From JBBRHH01 sp963788015 (lineage in GTDB: Bacteria; Planctomycetota; Phycisphaerae; Tepidisphaerales; Tepidisphaeraceae), in NCBI GenBank assembly GCA_963788015.1, contig CAWBEY010000012.1:2108001-2172000 (forward strand): 64,000 bases of DNA, in the 5' to 3' direction. Below the pieces are notes generated by a model. It saw only the letters and a list, made by a program, of their open reading frames with translations. It had not been told where the DNA came from and made no database searches. The translations under genes and the position numbers were made by a program. Of this stretch, positions 9,021 to 17,268 are shown one piece after another (the first letter of the stretch is position 1; each line of letters starts with the position of its first letter).

Positions 9021-9737
9021 TCAGCTGCAAACACCGATCAATGACGTTTCAACGTTCCGAAAGCCGCCAGAACCGCAGTTGATTCGAAATTTTGGATTGC
9101 GACGATCACGCCATTGGATGTGATCGGATATCCAACCGACTTTGAGCGACTCTTTTGACAGGTGGTGAACATCATTTTGCATTGGGGCGCGATCCGAATC
9201 GAACCCAATCAAGAGCAGGCCCAGATGGGCGTCTGCCGGCGCGAGGTGCTGGAGCTTCTTGAAATCATCGGCGGCAGAGTGGGTCTTGTGCTTTGATCCC
9301 AGCAGATACGGCAAATAGGCGCTGCTCTTACCTGCACTGCCGTCGCAGTTGAACCAATGGCTCCATGCCAGTTTGACTTCGACCCACAGGCTGGCTGACC
9401 TTGCGTAATCAATGACCAGGTCAAAGGTTTTTTTCGAATTTGGATAGCTTTTCCAAGGGCGGCCTTTTGTCGAATGTGGCAGGCTTCTCGACAACAACCA
9501 GGTTATCGAGTCTTCTTCTTTTAGATCGCGCTCTGGCTGCGGATGAATTCCATCAAGTTGATCTGCTTTCAAATGACTCTTGATATTGCAGGGACCCGAC
9601 TCAATACCATGCAAGAGGCGGGCACAGTTCATATCGATACCTCGCACCGAATTCATCAACGCCCAGCCGAGATCGGCAACATGACGATAATTACAAGACG
9701 ATCCGCATTCAGCTTTCCACGGACATGGGGGATGCAT
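9021..9737 (-). CDS. orphan PD-(D/E)XK nuclease-like protein
   Basis: A 238-residue protein with a restriction-endonuclease-like core: FDLVIDYARS followed by LWVEVKLAWSHWF supplies the D...ExK arrangement of the PD-(D/E)XK fold. Later strands include ADDFKKLQHLAPADAH and LGLLLIGFDSD. The N-terminal part has several Cys and His residues (PCPWKAECGSSCNYRH) that might bind a metal. It starts 27 bases after the comM stop on the same strand, so it is probably cotranscribed with that DNA-uptake/recombination helicase. No methyltransferase is adjacent, so it is not an obvious restriction system. Catalytic activity is inferred from the motif only. Confidence 0.6.
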   Translation of the reverse strand: MHPPCPWKAECGSSCNYRHVADLGWALMNSVRGIDMNCARLLHGIESGPCNIKSHLKADQLDGIHPQPERDLKEEDSITWLLSRSLPHSTKGRPWKSYPNSKKTFDLVIDYARSASLWVEVKLAWSHWFNCDGSAGKSSAYLPYLLGSKHKTHSAADDFKKLQHLAPADAHLGLLLIGFDSDRAPMQNDVHHLSKESLKVGWISDHIQWRDRRNPKFRINCGSGGFRNVETSLIGVCS

Positions 9738-9763
9738 TTCCCATTTTGTAAACGTGGTCTGAC

Positions 9764-11268
9764 CTAAAACTTTCGATCCAGCAGCCGATACTGCACCGCT
9801 TCGGCCAGGTGGTTTTCGTTGATGTTTTCGATGCCTTCGAGGTCGGCGATGGTGCGGGCGACGCGGCGGACTTTGTCGTAGGCGCGGGCGCTGAGGCCCA
9901 GTTCGTCCATGGCTTGTTTCATGAGCAGGAGGCAGGCGTCGGTGAGGTCGCAGTGTTTCTTGAGCTGGCGGCTGTCCATGGCGGCGTTGGTGACTTGTGC
10001 CGTCGAAGCGTTGGCTGCTGGATGTGCGCGGGCGCTTGTGACCTGCTCGCGCATGGTGCTGCTGGGGGTGCCGGTGGCGTTTGCCGGTGAGTTCGCGGTA
10101 GGTGACGGCGGGGACTTCGACGTGGATGTCGATGCGGTCGAGCAGCGGGCCGGAGAGCTTGGCGAGGTATTTGTCGCGGTGCTTGGGATTGTCGGAGGCG
10201 TAGCCGCTGGCGGTGGGGTTCATGGCGGCGACGAGCATGAAGCGGGCGGGGAATTTGATGGAGCCGTGGACGCGGGCGACGGTGACTTCGCCGCCTTCGA
10301 GCGGCTGGCGGAGCATTTCCAGGACGTAGCGGGAGAACTCGGGGAGCTCGTCGAGGAAGAGGATGCCGTGGTGGGCGAGGGAGACTTCGCCGGGGCGGGG
10401 GATGGTGCCGCCGCCGATGAGGGCCTGGGCGGTGGCGGAGTGGTGCGGCGTGCGGACGGGGCGCTGGTCCATGAGGGCGACGCCTTCGGGGAGGAGGCCG
10501 CATGGCGGAATAGATGCGGGTGGTTTCGAGGGATTCGCTGCGGGTGAGCGGCGGGAGGATGCCGGGGATGCGCTGGGCGAGCATCGTTTTGCCGGTGCCG
10601 GGCGGGCCGACCATGAGGAGATTGTGCGAGCCGGCGGCGGCGATGGTGATGGCGCGTTTGACGGCTTCCTGGCCGCGGACGTCGGCGAAGTCCTGGAGCT
10701 CGGCGAGAGCTGGGATTGCTGGTAGGGCTGGCCGTCGAGCTCGTAAGGCTCGAGGGGGAGTTGCTCGTTGAGGAAGGCGACGGCTTGGGCGAGGGTGGCG
10801 ACGGGATAGACTTCGATGCCTTCGACGACGGCGGCTTCGCGGGCGTTGTCCTCGGGGAGGATGACGCCTTTGAAGTTTTTCTGTTTGGCGAGCAGCGCCA
10901 TGGAGAGAGCGCCTTTGATCTTGCGGAGCTGCCGTCGAGGGCGAGTTCGCCGGCGATGAGGAAGTCTTTGTGGCGGTCGGTGGCGATGGAGTTGGAGCCG
11001 CGGAGCAGGCCGATGGCGATGGGGAGATCGAGGCGGGGCCTTCTTTTTTCACGTCGGCCGGGGCGAGGTTGATGAGGAGTGCGTGCTGGGGAAGGGGAAG
11101 CCGCAGTTGATCATGGCGCGGCGGACGCGCTCGATGGATTCTTTGACGGCGGTCTGGGCGAGGCCGACGATGAGGCGGGACGAGGCCGCGCTGGGAGACG
11201 TCGACTTCGACCTCGCAGAGGAGGGGGTCGATGCCGATGAGGACGAAGGAGTGGACTTTGGCGAGCAT
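9764..11268 (-). CDS. comM: ComM/YifB family Mg-chelatase-like AAA+ ATPase (several frameshifts)
   Basis: ComM/YifB is a hexameric AAA+ helicase that promotes branch migration during natural transformation. The start MLAKVHSFVLIGIDPLLCEV at 11268 is the standard YifB N-terminus. The ATPase core has NLLMVGPPGTGKTMLAQRIPG (Walker A), the loop RPVRTPHHSATAQALIGGG and ILFLDELPEFSRYVLEMLRQ (Walker B). The AMNPTASGYASDNPKH zinc-finger-like region lacks the usual Cys pattern seen in many homologues. The C-terminal domain ends at AEAVQYRLLDRKF. At least four single-base shifts break the frame (about 11170, 10700, 10520, 10060). Reconstructed length of about 500 residues is normal. Confidence 0.88.
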
Positions 11269-11330
11269 GGGATTAGTTACCGGGGCGAAGGGTGGGGGGA
11301 TTGTAGCGGAAGAGGGGGAAGGGTGAAGTG

Positions 11331-11442
11331 TGAAGGAAGAAGTTTGAATGGGGGAAGGGTCGGGTGCGTGCTTGGTTTTAGCCACAGAGGACACTGAGGA
11401 CAGGGAAGTTAGAAGTATGAAGGAAGAAGTTTGAATGGGGGA
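11331..11442 (+). repeat. 25-bp direct repeat flanking a GGACACTGAGGACA patch
   Basis: TGAAGGAAGAAGTTTGAATG plus GGGGA occurs at 11331-11355 and again, identically, at 11418-11442. Between the copies at about 11383-11405 lies CCACAGAGGACACTGAGGAC, a simple internally repetitive sequence of a kind that is often scattered between genes in planctomycetes and verrucomicrobia. No coding potential is evident. Confidence 0.7.
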
Positions 11443-11566
11443 GATTGGTCGGGGAATGGGGGTCGGTTTGGGTGCATTTTTGAGTGTTGTGATTGAGTTG
11501 CGCAGGGGGTTTTGGGAGGGGGGTGAGTGTTGACAAGGGTTTAGGGTGAAAGGGGTTTTTAAAAAG

Positions 11567-11665
11567 CGACCACAAACCGACCACCAATCGACCACCAACC
11601 GACATGTAACCGACCACCAACCGACCACTAACCGACTATCAAACGACACATAACCGACCACCAAA
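11567..11665 (+). repeat. tandem repeat of an 11-bp unit, nine copies
   Basis: Nine imperfect copies of CGACCACCAAC in direct tandem with an exact 11-bp period, then a tenth partial copy. The first four positions (CGAC) are kept in every unit, and variation is mainly in the last six. The period is close to one helical turn and is not a multiple of three, which argues against a coding repeat. Confidence 0.8.
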
Positions 11666-11857
11666 CGACGCGTCGAATCGGGGCTGAATATGGCTTGGCG
11701 GGGGGCGGGGGAAGAAGCCCCGGATTTGCGTCCGAGGTTTTGGTGGCTGCTGGGATGGGATGCTGTGAGCATGGGCGTTCCCCCGGAAGATGCTAGAGGC
11801 TGGAGGTATTGTATGGAGTCTGTTAGGGTTCCGTCAAGGAAAATGTTTCTTTTGGCT

Positions 11858-11892
11858 GGCCACTGATGGACACAGATGAACACTGATGGAGG
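11858..11892 (+). repeat. internally repetitive patch (GGACACAGATGAACAC type)
   Basis: CCACTGATGGACACAGATGA followed by ACACTGATGG contains a GATG-ACAC periodicity. Sequences of this look recur between genes in planctomycete-like genomes. In this window it shares the ACACTGA core with the patch at 11383-11405. Confidence 0.45.
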
Positions 11893-12045
11893 GGGGTTTG
11901 TGAGATGGATTTGGTGTGGGGGTGGAGGAGGGCTGGTGGGGCGGTGGGCGGGGGTGGGCGAAAAGGGGGAGTGATCAACACAGGTATGGACATGGCGGTT
12001 CGTGGTACGATTGATGGGGATTCAATTTGAACTGGAGGTCACTTC

Positions 12046-14696
12046 TTGCGAACAGCAATTGGCTTGGTTGTTTGGGCTCTTTTTGCGGGCGGGGCGATGG
12101 CGCAGAGCACGCGGCCGGCGGGGACTGCGGGCTCGGATGGCGGCATTGTGGTGGCTAGCGGTCAACTGGTTCATCCGGCGGGGAAGAGCGTTGGGTTTGG
12201 GGGGCGGCCGGTGGATTTGGTGGCTTCGGCGGATGGGAAGAATGTTTATGTGAAGGATTCGCGGGGTGGTCGTGCTGGATATGGAGCAGTGGATTGTTCG
12301 GCAGGAGGTGAAATTTCCGAGCGATGGGGGTTCCATGCATGGGATTGCTTTGACGCGCGACGGGAAACATCTTTATGCCACCGGCGCGCTTGACGGTGTG
12401 GGAGGCGTCGATCTTGGCCAACGGGCTGCTGGAAAAATGGGAGCGGCGGATCATCCTGCCAGGGGATGATGAAAAGGTGAATGCGAAACCGGTCGCGAAG
12501 AAGAGGGGGTCGTATCCGAACGGGCTGGCGTTGTCGGCTGATGAGAAGTTGGCGCTGGTCTGTCTGTCGGTGAACAACAGCGTTGGGGTGGTGGATCTGG
12601 ATTCGGGGAAGCTGGTTGAAGAAATTCCGGTCGGGGTGGCGCCGTATCATGTTGTTTTCTCTCCGGATGGAGATCGGGCGTATGTTTCAAATTGGGGCGG
12701 CCGGCGCGCGGCCGAGGGGGATCGTGCGGGACTTTCAGCGGGAACGCTGGCGGTGGTGGATGAACGTGGGATCGGCGCGAGCGGGACCATTGGCGTCATT
12801 GATGTGAAGAGCCGGCGGCAGATTAGTGAGATTGAAGTGGGGCTTCATCCGGCCGATCTGATTGTTTCGCAGGACGGGAAGACGATCTTTGTAGCGAATG
12901 CGAATTCGGACACCGTGAGCATCATTGATACCGTGACGCTTAAGGTGCGGGAAACGGTGCTGGTGCGGCCGGATGCGTCGCTGTTTTTTGGAAGCGCCGT
13001 GAACTGCGCTGGTGCTGTCGGCGGATGAGAAGCGGCTGTTTGTGGCGTGCGGGGGGAATAACGCGATTGCGGTGGTTGATCTGGGGAGGGACAACGGGCC
13101 GAGCCGGGTGGCGGGGTTTATTCCGGCTGGGTGGTATCCGGGGGCGATTGTTCGTGTGGGGTCGCGGCTGTTTATCGCGAACGTGAAGGGTATAGGTTCG
13201 CGGGATTTGACGCGGGCGCAGTCGATCGCCTTGATGCCGTCGATCATTCCCCGGCCGGCGGGGTCGCCGGCGTCGGTTGGTTGGAATACGCACTTTCACT
13301 TTGGAACTGTGACGCAGGTAGAGATTCCTGACGCGGCGGCGCTTGAGCGGTATACGCAGCAGGTGCGCCGGGATGCGCGCGTGCCGGAGGCGCTGCTGGC
13401 GGCTGAGAAGGCTGCGTCAGGGGTGTGCCGGCGCCGGTTCCGGTTCATGTGGGGGAGCCATCGGTTTTTGAGCACATCGTTTACATCATCAAGGAGAACC
13501 GGACTTACGATCAGGTTCTGGGGGACATGAAGCAGGGGAATGGGGATGGGTCGCTGTGTATTTTTGGGCGCGAGGTTACGCCGAATCATCATGCGCTGGC
13601 CGAGCAGTTTGTTCTGTTGGATAACTATTATTGTAATGGAGTGCTGTCGGCCGACGGGCATCAGTGGGCTGTAGAGGGGGCGGTGGCCGACGGGATTGAA
13701 AAGTCTTTCGGCGGGTTTACGCGCAGCTATCCGTTTCCCGGGGATGATGCGCTGGCGATCGTCTCCAGCGGATTCATCTGGGACAATGTGCTGCTGCACG
13801 GGTTGTCGTTCCGCAACTTTGGGGAGATGGATTTGGCCACGCCGATTCCGGCGAGTTCTACTTTCAAGCAGATTTACAGTGATTACCAGAATCACGCGGG
13901 CAGGATCAAATTCAAGCAGAGCATCGCGATCGAGCAGTTGCGACATTATAGCTCGCCGGACTATCCAGGGTGGAACCTGGCGATTCCGGATGTCGTGCGC
14001 GCGGAGATTTTCATCAAGGGACTAAAGGATTTTGAGGAGAAGGGGCAGATGCCTAGCTTGACGATTGTGTATCTGCCGAGCGATCACACGCGCGGGCTTG
14101 ACCCGACGGCGCCGACGCCGCAGGCGATGGTGGCGGACAACGATCTGGCCGTCGGGCAAGTGGTTGAGGCGATCAGCAAGAGCAAGTTCTGGGCGAAGAC
14201 GTGCATCTTTATCAACGAGGACGATCCACAGAATGGGTTTGATCATGTGGATGGGCACCGTTCGTTTTGCCTTGTTGCCAGCCCGTATACGCGGCGGGGG
14301 AAGGTGGTGAGCGCATTTTACAATCAGACGTCGGTGCTGCACACCATCGAGCTGATGCTGGGATTGCCGCCAATGAATCAGTTTGACGCGATGGCACCGG
14401 TGATGCGGGAATGCTTTGATGGCACGGCCGATTTACAGCCGTACACAGTGCTGGCGAACAAGATTCCGCTGGATGCGATCAATGCGGATGGGCGGGCGCA
14501 GAAGGGGGCGGCGCGGGAATGGGCGGTGAAGAGTGCGAAGCTCAAGTTTAATGAGCCGGATGATGTGGATGAGGAGACGCTTAATCGGATTTTGTGGTTT
14601 AGCGTGCGTGGGGAAAGCGAGGCGTATCCGGCGGGGTTTGCGGGTGGGCATGGGAAGGGGCTGTCGAGGTTGGGGTTGAAGGGTGGGGGGGATTGA
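12046..14696 (+). CDS. secreted beta-propeller phosphoesterase (PF04185-like; several frameshifts)
   Basis: A secreted protein with an N-terminal YVTN/WD-like beta-propeller and a C-terminal alkaline-phosphatase-superfamily phosphoesterase domain of the phospholipase C/acid phosphatase type. The signal peptide is TAIGLVVWALFAGGAMAQ. Propeller repeats include ALSADEKLALVCLSVNNSVG, APYHVVFSPDGDRAYVSN and ANSDTVSIIDT. The catalytic domain shows HIVYIIKENRTYDQVLGDM, LLDNYYCNGVLSADGHQWA, TIVYLPSDHT and DVDGHRSF-like FDHVDGHRSF. The start is TTG at 12046, seven bases after a perfect GGAGGT. At least four single-base shifts occur (about 12260, 12390, 13010, 13430). Reconstructed length is about 880 residues. 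Confidence 0.85.
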
Positions 14697-14743
14697 GGGA
14701 GGGGTGAAGGATCGATGCAATGATGGGGACCGCATCAGTTTTG

Positions 14744-14780
14744 GGCCGCTTTGCGGCCAGTGCCGCTCGGCTCGCGGCAC
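14744..14780. terminator. two adjacent perfect hairpins after the phosphoesterase gene
   Basis: GGCCGC (14744-14749) pairs with GCGGCC (14753-14758) across TTT. One base later GTGCCGC (14760-14766) pairs with GCGGCAC (14774-14780). They lie 48 bp past the stop codon. No T run follows, so this may be a processing or Rho-independent-like barrier rather than a classical terminator. Confidence 0.4.
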
Positions 14781-15316
14781 CTACTGGGCGGGATCCTGGC
14801 GGGGAATGGGACATTTCTATTGCGTGCGACAATGGGCGACGGGATGGCTTTGATCGGATGCGGTGTGGGAATAGGATGGCGGCGTGACGTGAGGCATGTG
14901 GATCGGTGGAGTATGCAGACGCGGGCATGAAGGACAGGTCGATTGGGGTTGCGGACATTTCGATTGGGAACGATTGATGCGATGGCAGAATGGTTTTGAA
15001 ACAGTGGCGGGCAACAGGTTGGGCCGATTAGTGACGCGGCTTTGAGGCAGAGGGCTGCTGGGGGGCAGTTGGGGCCGAATGATTTGGTTTGGGGAGGCAG
15101 AAAAGGGGACATTCAGACATTCATAATTTCACAGCATTCTTCGTCGGCCGGCCTGGTGGCCGAAGCGTCGATGCCAGCCGCCCGCCTTCTCGCACCGTCC
15201 GCGTTCCATCCTCCGTGAAAGCGTGAAAGACTCAGACCAATAGCCCCCCGTTAATCCCATGGTTGGTTTTTATTTTGATAATGGAAAGCCCGGATTGTTG
15301 GTGCGGCCGAATGGTT
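14781..15316. other. intergenic region, nothing recognised
   Basis: About 540 bp between the convergent phosphoesterase and CPBP-protease genes. Only short frames without family resemblance are present. A GC-rich dyad (GGCCGGCCTGGTGGCC) lies near 15150. Confidence 0.35.
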
Positions 15317-16735
15317 TCATCCCAGCGCCACCACCAGCATGATCGTCACCACCAGGTTGTTGAGCGCATGGGCGGTCATGGAGGCGACGATTGATCCGCG
15401 CCATTCGCGAAGGGCCGCGAGCACCAGCGCGATGACCATCAAAAGCGGCACGGCCGACATTCCCTGGGGATGAATCACTGCAAAGAGAAACGCGACCACG
15501 ACTGCGGAGATGGCCCAATTCCAGCGCCGGCGAAGATGATGGAGGAATAGTCCGCGGAACATCGTTTCCTCGATGATGGGCGCCATGACGCTGGCCATGA
15601 GAAAGATCTGCAATGTGCGGAGCGTGCTGCCATCGAATTCAAAAATGATCGGATGGGTTGCCTTGCCGACCTGGTGGTCCTGGAGCAGTTTGGCGGCAAA
15701 GGCCGCTGCAACGATGAGGGGGATGCCTGCGAGGTAGCCGAGAACTCCCGCGCCCATCTCGCGCCAGAGGCCGCGGCCCAGGTGCCACCCAGTGGCATAA
15801 CGCAGATCAGGGGTGCTGATTCCGCGCAGTCTCACCCACATCAGCGCGAAGATCGCCGGGAACACCACCAGCCACTGCGTGCCGAAGGGGGCATGGGGGA
15901 TTAGAAAATACAGGGCCAGCGGCAGTAGCCCCATGGCGGCCATGTAGACGGCGAAGCCTTCGAGACACGCTGATCCCAATGGCAAACCGGATCGATAAGC
16001 CGGCCGCAAGGTGCGGCCGGAGATCATCACGCACGCTACGATAATCAGCACAAACCCGGCCAGAAATGCGAGGCCGCCCGCGCCCGCGAACACGATTGTG
16101 CCGATGGCCGCCCGGCGCAGGCGCGAGCACGGCAATGCGGCGAGGAACATCTGGCCCCAAGCCATGCACCAGGGCCAACTCGCCGAACCACCGATGGTGC
16201 TCCAGCAACTTCTTCTGGTCGCTTGCCTCCACCGAGTTCAGGCCGGACAAGTAAAGTAATCGCAGGATGCGGGCGTCATCCTTCAGCGCATCCGATGGCG
16301 GGCGCTGGAGAAAGCGGTCGATCAATTTTTTCGGATCATCGCCCAGTTCGACCAATACGGGGATCGCGCGCAGCTGCGTTGTGCCGCGGATGAGGGGATC
16401 GGAGGGGGTTGCCGCGGCCTCGATGATCATGCCGCGGTATTGCCGGATGGAGATGTCGTCGCTGACCAGCTTTGCCATCAGCGCCTGCGATCCAACCGCC
16501 TGCCGGCTGAGCATTTTCAGGCTCACCATTGCCCCGGCATCCGCCTCGCGCTCCTGCGACGCCTTGGGATCAAAATGCAAAAGCTTTGCGGCGAATGTGC
16601 TCGCATTCCGGCCACCCAGACCGTCGAGGCGAGGATGACCACCCACGCCACCGTCGTCGCCAGGCGATGCCGCGATCTGGCCGGGGGAAGTTCATATTCC
16701 ATCGGCAAAGGCGGCGGTTTCGGTGGGTAGAACAT
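15317..16735 (-). CDS. CPBP family intramembrane protease with N-terminal extension (frameshifted)
   Basis: The C-terminal part is a CAAX-protease/bacteriocin-processing (CPBP) intramembrane glutamic protease: EETMFRGLFLHHL (motif 1, catalytic Glu pair), FAVIHPQG (motif 2) and HALNN (motif 3), within several hydrophobic helices. The N-terminal third is a membrane anchor (TTVAWVVILASTVW) and a soluble helical region of about 170 residues, including PKKLIDRFLQRP. Two single-base shifts (about 16610 and 16120) split it. The ATG at 16735 is preceded by AAGG, and the N-terminus is proline-rich (FYPPKPPPLPMEYELPP). Substrate is unknown. It lies next to another putative membrane metalloprotease. Confidence 0.8.
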
Positions 16736-16789
16736 GCTCACGCCTTGGCATGATACGCATTGGCCGGCGCGGCACCATGCGTGCAGCGG

Positions 16790-17179
16790 CTACTCGTTGG
16801 CGAAGGCCTCGCGTTCGAAGGGGTTGTCGCGGTAGGGGTCCTTCCGCATTAATGCGAGCCAGGCAGAAGCCAGCAGGTAGGCGGGCAAAAACAGCGGCCC
16901 CCATCGCTCGCACTGCCGCACGTGAACGCGTTCGTGGGAGCGCGTTCGATCATGCAACGCAGGCGACCGGGCCAACACCACATGCCCGAGCGTCATGGCC
17001 GACGCTCCGCCCTTCAAGAGTGTGCAATAGCGAAGAAAGGCACAAGTCAGGCCGCCGGATATTTCGAGCACGCCGGTGTGGATGCGGGCCTGGCCGCAGG
17101 TGAGGAGGGTGGGCAGGAGGAACAACAGGCCGAAGGCGGTGGTTGGGAGAGTCCAGAGATAAATGAGTAGGCGGGGCAT
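16790..17179 (-). CDS. small membrane protein with HExxH motif
   Basis: A 129-residue protein with an N-terminal hydrophobic helix (LLIYLWTLPTTAFGLLFLLP), a central Gly/Ala-rich segment and the sequence SHERVHVRQCERWGPLFLP. HERVH fits the HExxH zinc-metallopeptidase signature, and the downstream Glu in CERWG could be the third ligand. A second hydrophobic segment follows. The reading frame is open further upstream into the end of uvrA; the ATG at 17179 was chosen because it starts the conserved-looking part. Peptidase activity is inferred from the motif only. Confidence 0.6.
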   Translation of the reverse strand: MPRLLIYLWTLPTTAFGLLFLLPTLLTCGQARIHTGVLEISGGLTCAFLRYCTLLKGGASAMTLGHVVLARSPALHDRTRSHERVHVRQCERWGPLFLPAYLLASAWLALMRKDPYRDNPFEREAFANE

Positions 17180-17268
17180 TGTGCTGCGTCCGACGATTTT
17201 CAGGAGGAATGAAACAGGCTTGGGGTGCTTGATGAAACAAGCGCCATGACTCAACTCCTGGCCAAAGA

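Larger units (their letters stand above)
11269..12045. other. repeat-rich intergenic region
   Basis: A 777-bp gene-free region between comM and the phosphoesterase gene. It holds a 25-bp direct repeat, two patches of the dispersed type resembling GGACACTGAGGACA and GGACACAGATGAACAC, and an 11-bp tandem repeat; these are listed separately. Base composition is strongly G-biased on the + strand. It should also carry the promoters of both flanking, divergent genes. Confidence 0.5.

Noticed and set aside
11567..11665. A CRISPR array
   Set aside because: Units are contiguous 11-mers without spacers and vary internally.
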